From Bacteroidaceae bacterium (GTDB lineage: Bacteria > Bacteroidota > Bacteroidia > Bacteroidales > Bacteroidaceae), in NCBI GenBank assembly GCA_017448965.1, contig JAFSKK010000065.1, forward strand, positions 1-50,938: DNA of 50,938 nucleotides, read 5' to 3'. Positions 26,216 to 34,410 of the stretch are shown here, piece by piece. The number at the start of each line of letters is the position of its first letter. The first letter of the stretch is position 1. The position numbers and the translations under genes are program-made. The notes beneath the pieces are model-generated. The model was given only the letters and a program-made list of their open reading frames with translations. It did not search any database and was not told the DNA's origin.

Positions 26216-26755
26216 ATGGAAAATTTCAGAGATTTGGTGCAGAAGCGCCGTAGTGTGCGCAAGTTCACCGACGAGGATATTAAGGCAGAAGACCTCCAGA
26301 CAATTCTTCGTGCTGCATTGATGTCTCCCACCAGCAAAGGCACTCGTGCTTGGCATTTTGTGGTGGTGGACGATCCTGTCTTGTTAGAGAAGATTTCTCT
26401 CTGCCGTCCTATGGGGAGCCAATTTATTGCAGGTGCCAAGGTGGCCGTCGTGGTGTTGGGCGACAGGGAAGTGACGGATGCTTGGTGTGAGGATGCTTCA
26501 TTGGCTGCTGTCACCATGCAGTATCAGGCTACAGACCTTGGTTTGGGCTCCTGTTGGTGCCAGATTCGTAACCGCTTCATGGAGAACGGCGAACCATCAG
26601 ATAATGTGCTCCGTTTCCTGCTTCGCTATCCAGAAAACCTGACGGCTGAATGTGTCATTGGCCTCGGCTATCCTGCCATCGAACGCAAACCACAGGATGA
26701 GGATAAATTGAAGTGGGAGAATGTGCATGTGGGGCCTTTTCCAGAGGAGGATTGA
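26216..26755 (+). CDS. Nitroreductase-family flavoprotein
   Basis: 179 aa. The N-terminal FMN-binding motif QKRRSVRKF and the ILRAALMSPTSKGTRAWHFVV stretch are typical of the small nitroreductase-fold oxidoreductases (split here into recognised blocks). The end contains CVIGLGYPAIERKP. Family members use FMN and NAD(P)H to reduce nitro compounds, quinones or enones; the native substrate cannot be inferred. It probably starts an operon with DUF2520, kdsC and maf; the only promoter-like element is a weak TAACTTTAC at 26176. The stop codon lies inside the first unit of an octamer repeat. Confidence 0.9.
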   Translation: MENFRDLVQKRRSVRKFTDEDIKAEDLQTILRAALMSPTSKGTRAWHFVVVDDPVLLEKISLCRPMGSQFIAGAKVAVVVLGDREVTDAWCEDASLAAVTMQYQATDLGLGSCWCQIRNRFMENGEPSDNVLRFLLRYPENLTAECVIGLGYPAIERKPQDEDKLKWENVHVGPFPEED

Positions 26756-26781
26756 AGAATTGAAAAATTGAAGAGTTGAAG
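26752..26781 (+). repeat. Octamer tandem repeat between nitroreductase and DUF2520 genes
   Basis: Units TTGAAGAA, TTGAAAAA, TTGAAGAG, TTGAAG. The first unit contains the stop codon of the upstream gene (26753-26755) and the array ends 5 nt before the next ATG (26787). Confidence 0.88.
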
Positions 26782-26786
26782 TTGTT

Positions 26787-27560
26787 ATGAAAATAGTGTT
26801 GATAGGGGCGGGCAATCTTGCCACCAATTTGGGTAAGGCGCTGTTTCATGCAGGACATGAAATCGTGCAGGTGTATAGCCGCACGGAGGAATCTGCCAAG
26901 ACTTTGGCGTCGGTGCTGAAATGCCCTTACACCACTCAGACAGAAAACGTGGTGAGGAAAGCGGATGTGTTTGTGGTTGCGGTGAAAGATGCCGCACTTC
27001 AAACGTTAGCATCCTCTTTGCAAGTTAGTCGCGAAGGACAGTTGTTCGTTCATACGGCAGGCAGTATGTCGATGGATGTTTTGTCTTTTGAACGGCGAGG
27101 TGTGTTCTATCCGATGCAAACTTTCTCTAAAAATAAAGAGGTGGATTTCAGTGTGATACCTTGTTTTGTTGAAGCGGTAAATGAAAATGATATTCAACTG
27201 CTGAAGAAACTTGCGTTAACCATCTCTGACACCGTTTACGAACTCGACAGTGAGAATCGCAAGTACCTCCATCTGGCAGCTGTCTTCTGTTGCAACTTTG
27301 CAAACCATTGCTTTGCGTTGAGTGCCGATCTGCTGAAAGAACACGGCAACATACCCTTCCATGTGATGCTCCCTCTGATTGACGAGACGGCAGGCAAACT
27401 CCATTCGCTTTTGCCCCGGGAGGCACAGACAGGCCCTGCTGTACGTTGGGATACCAATGTGATGGACAAGCATCTGCAACTGCTCTCTGATACACCTGAG
27501 ATACAAAAAATATACGAATTACTGAGTAAAAGCATACACGAGGAAGAGTTGAAGAATTGA
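26787..27560 (+). CDS. Rossmann-fold oxidoreductase with DUF2520 domain
   Basis: 257 aa. The N-terminal NAD(P)-binding motif is GAGNLATNLGKALFHAGH, followed by a dehydrogenase-like first half (VFVVAVKDAAL, LFVHTAGSMSM) resembling 6-phosphogluconate or ketopantoate reductases. The C-terminal helical half (CCNFANHCFALSADLL) is the DUF2520 type. The biochemical role of this family is not established to my knowledge. Its last residues, EELKN, are encoded by the octamer repeat, which also supplies the stop codon. It lies upstream of kdsC-like and maf genes in the same direction. Confidence 0.88.
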   Translation: MKIVLIGAGNLATNLGKALFHAGHEIVQVYSRTEESAKTLASVLKCPYTTQTENVVRKADVFVVAVKDAALQTLASSLQVSREGQLFVHTAGSMSMDVLSFERRGVFYPMQTFSKNKEVDFSVIPCFVEAVNENDIQLLKKLALTISDTVYELDSENRKYLHLAAVFCCNFANHCFALSADLLKEHGNIPFHVMLPLIDETAGKLHSLLPREAQTGPAVRWDTNVMDKHLQLLSDTPEIQKIYELLSKSIHEEELKN

Positions 27561-27564
27561 AGAA
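27549..27564 (+). repeat. Two octamer units overlapping the DUF2520 stop codon
   Basis: TTGAAGAA twice in a row. The stop TGA (27558-27560) lies in the second unit. Confidence 0.75.
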
Positions 27565-27587
27565 CCTTTAAGAGTCAATAGAAGAAT

Positions 27588-28106
27588 ATGATTAATTACG
27601 ACCTTACAAAAATACGCGCTGTCTTCTTCGACGTGGATGGTGTCCTCTCTTGCGAAACCATTCCGCAGCATCCGAATGGCGACCCGATGCGAACCGTCAA
27701 TATCAAGGATGGTTATGCGATGCAGCATGCGGTAAAGTGCGGCTTGATTCTTGCCATCATCACAGGTGGCAGAACGGAAGCTGTGCGCATTCGTTATGAA
27801 GGATTGGGATTGAAAGATGTCATTCTTGGTGCCGCTGTGAAGATTAAGACCTACAATGAATTGAAAGAGAAGTACAATCTTAAGGATGAGGAGATTGTAT
27901 ATGTGGGTGACGATATTCCCGACTACGAAGTGCTTCAAACCTGCGGACTTCCTTGCTGTCCTTCTGATGCGGCACCTGAAATCAAGGCCATCTGCACCTA
28001 TGTCTCCCACAAAGATGGAGGTAAGGGATGCGTTCGCGACATTCTCGAACAAATTTTAAAAGCACAAGACTTATGGATGCACAACAGCACGGCCTTCGGT
28101 TGGTAG
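27588..28106 (+). CDS. kdsC: HAD phosphatase, KdsC-like (KDO 8-phosphate phosphatase)
   Basis: 172 aa of the compact C0-type HAD superfamily. The catalytic motif is FFDVDGVLS (nucleophile Asp, then Asp), motif II is AIITGGRTE, and the last motif is [12 protein letters not shown]. Size and motifs fit KdsC, which dephosphorylates 3-deoxy-D-manno-octulosonate 8-phosphate for lipopolysaccharide core synthesis; a related sugar phosphatase is possible. The last 34 nt overlap the start of maf, so translation of the two is coupled. Confidence 0.85.
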   Translation: MINYDLTKIRAVFFDVDGVLSCETIPQHPNGDPMRTVNIKDGYAMQHAVKCGLILAIITGGRTEAVRIRYEGLGLKDVILGAAVKIKTYNELKEKYNLKDEEIVYVGDDIPDYEVLQTCGLPCCPSDAAPEIKAICTYVSHKDGGKGCVRDILEQILKAQDLWMHNSTAFGW

Positions 28107-28678
28107 AAGGCTACAAGGTGATATTGGCCAGCAATTCGCCTCGACGCAAGGAGTTGCTGGGAGGACTGGGCATTCCTTTCGAGGTGCGCACGTTGAGTGG
28201 TATCGACGAGAGTTACCCCGACACCCTTTGTGGTGAGGAAATCCCCATGTATATCTCAGGCAAGAAAGCCGAGGCTTATCAGCAGTCGATGGCCGACGAT
28301 GAGATGATCATCACGGCAGACACCATCGTCTATGACAACGGGCAAGTGCTTGGCAAACCCAAGGATAGGGAAGAGGCTATTCAGATGCTGCGCCAACTCT
28401 CAGGACATGCCCACGAAGTCATCACAGGCGTGTCGATTGTGACGAAGGAAAAGACCTCCCAATTTGCCTCCACCTCAAAGGTGTTTTTCGCTTCCTTAAC
28501 TGACGAAGAAATAATCTATTATGTAGATCATTATCAACCTTTCGACAAGGCTGGTGCCTATGGTGTTCAGGAATGGATTGGCTATGTGGCGGTCACCCGC
28601 ATCGAAGGCTCCTACTTCAACGTGATGGGCTTGCCCATCCAACGGCTCTACACAGAACTGAAATCATTCTCTTTCTGA
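28073..28678 (+). CDS. maf: Maf-family nucleotide pyrophosphatase
   Basis: 201 aa. The hallmark N-terminal motif [14 protein letters not shown] is present, with later conserved blocks [24 protein letters not shown] and [10 protein letters not shown]. Maf proteins hydrolyse (modified) nucleoside triphosphates such as dTTP/UTP and are a nucleotide-pool cleaning or septation-linked function. I start at ATG 28073, inside the end of kdsC, because it gives the expected short leader before the motif. Confidence 0.93.
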   Translation: MDAQQHGLRLVEGYKVILASNSPRRKELLGGLGIPFEVRTLSGIDESYPDTLCGEEIPMYISGKKAEAYQQSMADDEMIITADTIVYDNGQVLGKPKDREEAIQMLRQLSGHAHEVITGVSIVTKEKTSQFASTSKVFFASLTDEEIIYYVDHYQPFDKAGAYGVQEWIGYVAVTRIEGSYFNVMGLPIQRLYTELKSFSF

Positions 28679-28714
28679 AAATTCAGATTACTCAGAATAC
28701 TCAGAATACTCTGA
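28679..28714 (+). repeat. Nonamer tandem repeat between maf and the Lrp-type gene
   Basis: Four 9-mers: AAATTCAGA, TTACTCAGA, ATACTCAGA, ATACTCTGA, starting directly after the maf stop codon. Similar in position to the 7/8-mer junction repeats but with a different word. Confidence 0.75.
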
Positions 28715-28736
28715 TAACTCCCGACAAAACGATCAC

Positions 28737-29210
28737 ATGGAAACTTATATTCACGAATTAGACGAAACTGACTTGCAGATTCTTCGTATTTTGCAAGACA
28801 ACAGCCGCTTGACCACCAAAGAACTGGCACAGCAGATTCACCTGTCCGTCACACCCACCTATGAGCGTCAGCGCCGCCTCGAACGCATGGGCTATATCAA
28901 GGGTTATGTGGCTGTGTTGGATGCCAACAAACTCGAACGTGGCTTTATGGTCTTCTGCAGCGTGTCGATGAAGCAAATCAACAAAAAAATCGCTTACGAT
29001 TTTTGTGAAACCGTTGGCGGATGGCCTGAAGTGACTGAGTGTTACAATATCTCTGGTGATGGTGACTACCTGCTGAAAGTCTGTGTGAGCAGCATGCAGC
29101 GCTATCAGCAGTTCATTCTCGACAAACTCGGCGATTTTCCCTACATTTCGAAAGTCAGTTCCTGCTTTGTGATGGACACCCTCAAGCTCACCTACGGATT
29201 CACCGTCTGA
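28737..29210 (+). CDS. Lrp/AsnC-family transcriptional regulator
   Basis: 157 aa. N-terminal winged helix-turn-helix (LDETDLQILRILQDNSRLTT, then LAQQIHLSVTPTYERQRRLE), and a C-terminal RAM ligand-binding domain (VTECYNISGDGDYLLKV). Family members are octameric feast/famine regulators sensing amino acids; the ligand here is unknown. The 3' end overlaps the convergent DUF3298-type gene by 19 bp. Confidence 0.93.
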   Translation: METYIHELDETDLQILRILQDNSRLTTKELAQQIHLSVTPTYERQRRLERMGYIKGYVAVLDANKLERGFMVFCSVSMKQINKKIAYDFCETVGGWPEVTECYNISGDGDYLLKVCVSSMQRYQQFILDKLGDFPYISKVSSCFVMDTLKLTYGFTV

Positions 29211-30013
29211 ATGGCCATCACCTCTTTGGCTTCGTCGTAACTCAGGCAGATGGTACAGGTGCCGTATGCATAGGGTGCGATGTCGTATTCGTTGTAGTGG
29301 AACTCGATGCTGTCCTCACGCAACGCGAAGTTGTGGCTGATGACCATATCGCCCATATCCAGAAAGCCTTTTGCTTGGAGTTCTGCCAATGATTTCGCAT
29401 GGGTGCTTTCCATCAGCTTGTTCAGCAGCAGTTCCTTGAGCCCTCGTTGTTTTTCGAGCGGGAAGATGGCCTCCAAAGAGATGAACTCCCCAGTAGTGGC
29501 ATCGAATCGTAGAATAGTGGTTTCTTTACTGGGATGCGCACCTCCTGTGAAGGCTTCCTCCATGAGTCGGTAGTTGATCACATTTTCCATTCCATATTCA
29601 GCGCGTCCTGTCAGGTGGTCATAGTACACCTCGACGATTTCATCGCCGTGAAACTCAGCTTTCACGTCTTCAATATATTGTGCAACTGCCTCATCTACGG
29701 ACATCTCGCTTGGTTGGTTCAGGATAATCTCTTTCAGCTGGTCGTTGATGAGCCTGCAAGCCTTCTCGTTCATTGCGTTGTTCGATTTCATGAACTGCAT
29801 GTCCACCTTCACATCCATTTCGCGTTTCGGCTCCTCGTGCAGGGTGGGTTTCCCATCTTCAGAGGGTTGGGGTGTCTCTTGCAGGTGCTCCAATTTTTCC
29901 ACGTTGTAGAACTCCAAATCGTTCCAACGTGCGTTCGACTGACATGCCGTCAGCAGGAAAGTAATGCTTGCTCCTAAAAACAGTAATGTGCAATATATGC
30001 GGTGTCTTTTCAT
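29192..30013 (-). CDS. Lipoprotein with DUF3298-type (RsiV-like) domain
   Basis: 273 aa. Signal peptide with lipobox FLLTAC (Cys about 24). The C-terminal half (YRLMEEAFTGGAHPSKETTILRFDATTG) has the AFTGGAHP-type block of DUF3298/DUF4163 proteins, the fold of the RsiV anti-sigma extracytoplasmic domain and related lysozyme-binding proteins. Role unknown. Start chosen at ATG 30011-30013, which gives the proper signal peptide; the frame is open upstream across its own promoter. It is convergent with, and overlaps, the Lrp-type gene. Confidence 0.82.
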   Translation of the reverse strand: MKRHRIYCTLLFLGASITFLLTACQSNARWNDLEFYNVEKLEHLQETPQPSEDGKPTLHEEPKREMDVKVDMQFMKSNNAMNEKACRLINDQLKEIILNQPSEMSVDEAVAQYIEDVKAEFHGDEIVEVYYDHLTGRAEYGMENVINYRLMEEAFTGGAHPSKETTILRFDATTGEFISLEAIFPLEKQRGLKELLLNKLMESTHAKSLAELQAKGFLDMGDMVISHNFALREDSIEFHYNEYDIAPYAYGTCTICLSYDEAKEVMAIQTVNP

Positions 30014-30035
30014 CGTCCTTTTGTCAAATTCGGGC

Positions 30036-30095
30036 GCAAAGTTACGATTTTTTCTCCTTATCATGTGTGTTATCCGACAATAATATCTAATTTTG
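30036..30095. promoter_or_regulatory. Divergent promoters for the DUF3298 lipoprotein and zinc-ribbon genes
   Basis: Minus-strand -7 TAACTTTGC at 30036-30044 serves the lipoprotein; plus-strand -7 TAATTTTG at 30088-30095 serves the zinc-ribbon gene, with a predicted start near 30102. Confidence 0.6.
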
Positions 30096-30132
30096 CCGCA
30101 GAAAACAACAAAGATTTATTTTTTTTACGAAA

Positions 30133-31161
30133 ATGTCATTAGTTAAATGTCCGGAATGCGGCCAAGACATCAGCGACAAGGCCGCATCATGTCCACATTG
30201 TGGATGTAAACAAAAAACTTCCAGCAAATCGGCTACGGCCACGATTGTGATTCTTTCGTTGGTGATTGTTGCGCTGGCGGGTGCCGGTGTGTCGTATATG
30301 TTCTTGAGAGGTGGAGACGATAGCGATGAACGTGCTGCCTACGAACGTATTGTCCGTTTGCAGAACGAGAACCAGCTCGACTCCTTGGCAGATGCATTGG
30401 AAGACTATTTCGATATCTACGATTCGGATGCCAGCCACTATCTGCAGTTGAAGGATTTGCGAGAAAAATTCTTCACAGAACGTGCTGACTGGCAGGCGGC
30501 TCAGGGCATCATGTCTGTCGATGCAATTCGCCATTTTCTGGATGTGCATCCCGATGGTGTTTACCTCAAGCAAGCCAACCATTTGATGGATTCACTCTCT
30601 TTTCGTGCTGCTTCTGAGGCAGATACCCGCGATGCTTACGAACAGTATCTTGCGCAGTTCCCAGAGGGAGCCTATTTGAAAGAAGCGCGTGAATTGATGG
30701 AGGACTTGGACAATGTGGCCATCACCGTCGAAGAAAAGGCCGCAGTTCAAGAGGCTGTTTCTGCTCACTTTGATGCTTTGGCTACCAATGACCGTGCTGG
30801 TGTGGCCGCCACTTTGGCTGAAACCATCAACTCTTATCTTGGGAAGAACGCTCCAGAGATGGAGGACATCTATGCGTATATGCGCTCGATGCACTCCACA
30901 TCACGTGCAATTGTGTTCTTGGTGAAAAATCCCGTTGTCACCAAGATGGAAATGACTGGAAGTGTGCTGTACAATATGCAGTTTGTCCTCGACGAAGAAA
31001 CTTATTCGCGTTCTGCCCGTCCTGCTAGAACAGAGGGTGATGCAACCGCTGGTGGCGATGCTGACGCAGAAGGGCCAAAGCCTGAGGATGTGAAGCATTT
31101 CACGGGTGTGGCTGTGCTTAACGAGAACAAGCGGATTGTGTCGCTGGTGCTCAGACAATGA
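30133..31161 (+). CDS. Zinc-ribbon membrane protein with helical repeat region
   Basis: 342 aa. Starts with a zinc ribbon (CPECGQDISDKAASCPHCGC, residues 6-25), then one membrane helix (ATIVILSLVIVALAGAGVSYMFL, about 35-57), then a periplasmic helical region with repeats of the kind DSLADALEDYFDIY and YEQYLAQFPEGAYLKEARELM that look TPR-like, and a C-terminal part with a low-complexity Glu/Asp/Ala segment near 300-320. This places a cytoplasmic metal site before a transmembrane segment and an extracytoplasmic scaffold. No enzymatic motif; function unknown. It has its own promoter. Confidence 0.78.
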   Translation: MSLVKCPECGQDISDKAASCPHCGCKQKTSSKSATATIVILSLVIVALAGAGVSYMFLRGGDDSDERAAYERIVRLQNENQLDSLADALEDYFDIYDSDASHYLQLKDLREKFFTERADWQAAQGIMSVDAIRHFLDVHPDGVYLKQANHLMDSLSFRAASEADTRDAYEQYLAQFPEGAYLKEARELMEDLDNVAITVEEKAAVQEAVSAHFDALATNDRAGVAATLAETINSYLGKNAPEMEDIYAYMRSMHSTSRAIVFLVKNPVVTKMEMTGSVLYNMQFVLDEETYSRSARPARTEGDATAGGDADAEGPKPEDVKHFTGVAVLNENKRIVSLVLRQ

Positions 31162-31210
31162 TAGTTGAAGCGGCAAAATGTTAAAAGTTAGGCATTTGAC
31201 AGTCTTTCCT

Positions 31211-31242
31211 TTTGTCGTTTGTCCTTTTCTTTTTATCTTTGC
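31211..31242 (+). promoter_or_regulatory. Promoter of the 706-aa secreted protein gene
   Basis: TTTG (31211-31214), 19 nt, then TATCTTTG (31234-31241): a near-ideal -33/-7 pair. Predicted start near 31249 and an A/T-rich leader of about 80 nt. Confidence 0.8.
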
Positions 31243-31328
31243 CGAGAATTCGTATATATTAGAAGAATCAAAAATTCTATAATTTATACATTACTAACTC
31301 AATTTTTAACTAACTAAATTTTAACTTT

Positions 31329-33449
31329 ATGAGAAAATTTTACTCACTTGTGTTGTCAGCGCTTGTGGCTATGCCTTTGGCAGTCAATGCCCAGACAATG
31401 ACAGAAGAAAATGAGACGCTCGCCAACTATAAAGATGGCTACCGTCTAGAAACAGATGTGAATTTCGTGGGTTCAGCCGTGAATGGTGAGCCAATCACAC
31501 CTGCTACAGGTTTGCAGTTTAACGGTCAGACTGACTATAAAATCAATGGTACTGCCCTTGACAAGGTAACTAATACAGGTTTGGAATTCCTAGCAGTCCA
31601 CACGATGAAGAATAATATCGGATGGAGTGAGGGTAAAGCTCTTTCTTCAAGTTCCAATGAACGATGGATATCTATTTCTAATTTGCGTGTCGGCCAAATC
31701 CTTGTTTTTGAAGTTTCAGATGCCAGTCGTTTCATGGTGAATTCTGGTGGTGTGGATAAAAACACGGCTAACTGGGACGATGTTCCTGTTGATCCGCTGA
31801 TTGCTCAACCTATTTCGGATGAGATTCATAAGTTGCAGGAGCTTGCTGCTGGTCAAGAACAGGGAGGAGAAGAGAGTCAGGAAGGTGGTGACGCTCAAGA
31901 GGGCGGTGCTGATTCCTTCGTTTATTATGAGGTGATTAATGAAGGTCCTCTTTATATTAATTTCAAAGGTGGAAAGGTGAATGGAACAGCTACTCCAAAC
32001 TACCTTTCTCGTTTCCAAATTTGGTCGCCTAATGGTGAAGATGAAGTTGTTGCCGCTCCAACATTTGAAGTTGCTGAGACAAATGGAAGCGCTCGTGAAA
32101 TTATCTTCAAGACAAGTCCTTCAACCTACGGAAATCCTGTATATGTGTTCTATTCTGTTGATGGTGAAATGCCAATTGCCTTGACGGAAGAAGGTCTGTT
32201 GGATGTAGAGAACACTTTCGGCAGCCTTGACGATATTCCTGATGGTTATATAGGCGATGGTATGCCTTCAGAGTCGGGTGTTTATGTGCATGTGGATGCC
32301 AACGATGATGAATCCAGCGATGGTGTGGAGGACAATATCGTGACCGTGAAGGCAGTGGCCGTATCTTCTACAGGTGTGATTTCTGAAATCGTTGACCTTA
32401 AGGTGGATGTAAGCTATATCCAACTGAACGCTCCAACTCTCACGCTGGTTGGTTTCGAGGGAACACAGCGTTTGTACAAGATTAACTGGACAAGCAATGT
32501 GGGTAAAGATGTTGAATATACTGTTACCTATGAAGCTGATGGTGGTTCTGCTGTGGAAACAGCTGTCGGAGAGGTCATTAGTTGCTCTGAGAAAGTGATT
32601 GTGACCGTTTCTGCTGGTTCTGCATACGAAGATGGTGTTTGCGAACAAGAAGCTGATGTGCCAGGCATCGAGTTTAGGCGTAAGTTCAATCCTGGTACTA
32701 ATGAGCAGCAAGAACCTCTTCACGATTGGGATTTCCAGAACCTCACAGAGGAAGTATCTTCCATGATTAACGGGCAAGTGATTGACCACTATGCTATTCT
32801 TGGTGATAATGGAGAGGAGCTCGAAACCTTTACGATTGAGCAGTATGAAAATAATGAATATCCAGAAGGTGCAGAATTGAAACCAATCCAGAAGTATTTC
32901 GGTTGGGATGCGCTTGATTCTCGTGATGGAGGTCGTTTCTGGAGAACAGAAATTGTAACGTATGTTTTAGATGGAGAAGGTATTCCAACTACGACTCGTG
33001 AAAGTGCTGTGTATGCAGATGAACAAACAGGTCTCTTCCATGATTTAGTGGTTGATAACTCACATCCAAGTTATTCCACTATAGCTATTTACGCTGCCCC
33101 AGGTAATAATAAGGGACTTTACTTCATGAGCAGAGGTACCATCAATGTTCAGCCTGTGCAGTATGGTGAATATGTGGTTCTGAACACGAATGGTGGCACG
33201 ACCGTAACGAAGTCAGAGGCTTCTGCCAAGGGTTGCGAACTCTCAATTGGTCAAAGTGTCTATGTTTACAACATCGACATCTACACTTACGATGAACTGC
33301 CTGAGGTGCCAGAAGAACTGGATGCAGTAGAAGGCATCGCTGCCAAGACTGCTAAGTCTCGTGGTACGTACAACGTTGCAGGTCAGCGTGTCAATGCCGG
33401 CTACAAGGGCTTCGTTATCAAGAACGGCCGCGTGGTTTACCAGAAGTAA
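31329..33449 (+). CDS. Large secreted protein with sorting-like C-terminal tail
   Basis: 706 aa. Signal peptide (LVLSALVAMPLAVNAQ). Beta-rich body: a block with GNPVYVFYSVDGEMP resembles the chitobiase/hexosaminidase C-terminal (CHB_HEX_C) Ig-like domain; a low-complexity Gly/Glu/Gln loop lies at about 175-195 (QEQGGEESQEGGDAQEGG). The C-terminus GTYNVAGQRVNAGYKGFVIKNGRVVYQK (positions about 679-706) has the tail shape of surface proteins of this order. No catalytic motif recognised; probably an adhesin or surface scaffold (inference). It is monocistronic, with its own promoter and terminator. The body is somewhat richer in A/T than its neighbours. Confidence 0.75.
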   Translation: MRKFYSLVLSALVAMPLAVNAQTMTEENETLANYKDGYRLETDVNFVGSAVNGEPITPATGLQFNGQTDYKINGTALDKVTNTGLEFLAVHTMKNNIGWSEGKALSSSSNERWISISNLRVGQILVFEVSDASRFMVNSGGVDKNTANWDDVPVDPLIAQPISDEIHKLQELAAGQEQGGEESQEGGDAQEGGADSFVYYEVINEGPLYINFKGGKVNGTATPNYLSRFQIWSPNGEDEVVAAPTFEVAETNGSAREIIFKTSPSTYGNPVYVFYSVDGEMPIALTEEGLLDVENTFGSLDDIPDGYIGDGMPSESGVYVHVDANDDESSDGVEDNIVTVKAVAVSSTGVISEIVDLKVDVSYIQLNAPTLTLVGFEGTQRLYKINWTSNVGKDVEYTVTYEADGGSAVETAVGEVISCSEKVIVTVSAGSAYEDGVCEQEADVPGIEFRRKFNPGTNEQQEPLHDWDFQNLTEEVSSMINGQVIDHYAILGDNGEELETFTIEQYENNEYPEGAELKPIQKYFGWDALDSRDGGRFWRTEIVTYVLDGEGIPTTTRESAVYADEQTGLFHDLVVDNSHPSYSTIAIYAAPGNNKGLYFMSRGTINVQPVQYGEYVVLNTNGGTTVTKSEASAKGCELSIGQSVYVYNIDIYTYDELPEVPEELDAVEGIAAKTAKSRGTYNVAGQRVNAGYKGFVIKNGRVVYQK

Positions 33450-33488
33450 AAACTATCTGCCAAGTTCGCTTGGCAATCGACTGAAAAT

Positions 33489-33524
33489 GAGTGATGAGTT
33501 TCTGCGGAGACTCATCACTTTTTT
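33489..33524 (+). terminator. Rho-independent terminator of the 706-aa protein gene
   Basis: Arms AGTGATGAGT and ACTCATCACT with a 10-nt loop, then T6. Confidence 0.92.
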
Positions 33525-33547
33525 GTGCTCCAACAGGAGCGTCGTAG

Positions 33548-33616
33548 CCGTAATTACGTTTACGCCACTAACGTAATTACGGTAACGTCGTTGAGGTAAT
33601 TACGGCAACGTCGTTG
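33548..33616. repeat. Palindromic tandem repeat C (GTAATTAC core)
   Basis: Two 23-bp units, 33571-33593 and 33594-33616, differ at two positions (ACGTAATTACGGTAACG... versus AGGTAATTACGGCAACG...), and a partial third unit with CCGTAATTACG starts at 33548. The core GTAATTAC is palindromic. It lies between two facing terminators, so it is outside any transcribed gene. Confidence 0.85.
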
Positions 33617-33662
33617 CTGTATAGGTGGTTGTTTCGTGCCCGTCGCGATGACTATGACACAC

Positions 33663-33688
33663 AAAAAAAGCCTCCATTGAGGAGGCTT
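33663..33688 (-). terminator. Rho-independent terminator of the DUF4738 gene
   Basis: Arms AAGCCTCC (33668-33675) and GGAGGCTT (33681-33688) with a 5-nt loop. On the minus strand the stem runs into T7. Confidence 0.92.
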
Positions 33689-33715
33689 CCGATGTGGTTG
33701 TTATGTCGTTGTTGT

Positions 33716-34306
33716 TTAGATGGTTCCGTCTTCACCTGGGTCGATGTTCAATCCTGGGCGTAGGGGCTCCGTTTCCAGATTTTCTGCTTTCTTGAATGAG
33801 TAGGAACCGTCGGTGGCCACTTTCAATTCAAGTGGGTAGGACATATCTGACGTTTCGTCTGGGTCGCCTACCGTCACGATGAAGTAGAAAGCGGAACGGT
33901 CTTCTTCGCCTTTGATGAAATTGTAGTTCACACCCACCATTGTGGAGGTCTTCAGGACATTGGCAGGCACATACTCGTGGAAGTTGCTTTTGTAGAAAGT
34001 CTTGTTGAACACATGGGTGCTGTCGCGACGGATGTCGATGCGCACACGGCTCTCGTGGTATTCGAGGCCTTGTGGATTGATGAGCACAGGCATCGTGTCG
34101 ACGGATTCGAACGCGCAGGTGTAGTGGTAGAGTGCGCCTCCCACCTTGATGGTGTCCTTGATGGTGTAGTTGCGCAGCGTGATGACGCCTGTCGTGGGGT
34201 CTGTGTCTTCCACCACGCGTTCCGTTGGTGCTGGCTTTGGAGTGTTGTCACATGCCACAGTCATCAATGCGAGGAGTGCTGCAGCTGCTGTTTTCAAAGT
34301 TCTCAT
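33716..34306 (-). CDS. DUF4738-family lipoprotein
   Basis: 196 aa. Signal peptide with lipobox LMTVAC (Cys near 19), then a beta-rich domain (ITLRNYTIKDTIKVGGALYHY, SRVRIDIRRDSTHVFNKTFY) of the DUF4738 type found in Bacteroidales. Function unknown. Monocistronic, with its own promoter and terminator, divergent from map. Confidence 0.8.
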   Translation of the reverse strand: MRTLKTAAAALLALMTVACDNTPKPAPTERVVEDTDPTTGVITLRNYTIKDTIKVGGALYHYTCAFESVDTMPVLINPQGLEYHESRVRIDIRRDSTHVFNKTFYKSNFHEYVPANVLKTSTMVGVNYNFIKGEEDRSAFYFIVTVGDPDETSDMSYPLELKVATDGSYSFKKAENLETEPLRPGLNIDPGEDGTI

Positions 34307-34339
34307 AGGTATGGGGTGTTATTTTTTGTTATTTATGAT

Positions 34340-34380
34340 GCAAAGATAAGTATTTTTATATTCATAATTCCTACCTTTGC
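34340..34380. promoter_or_regulatory. Divergent promoters for the DUF4738 gene and map
   Basis: Minus-strand TATCTTTGC (34340-34348) faces the DUF4738 gene. Plus-strand TACCTTTGC (34372-34380) faces map, giving a leader of about 25 nt. Confidence 0.75.
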
Positions 34381-34410
34381 ATGAAATTTTATTGAAACAA
34401 ATTTGAAGAC

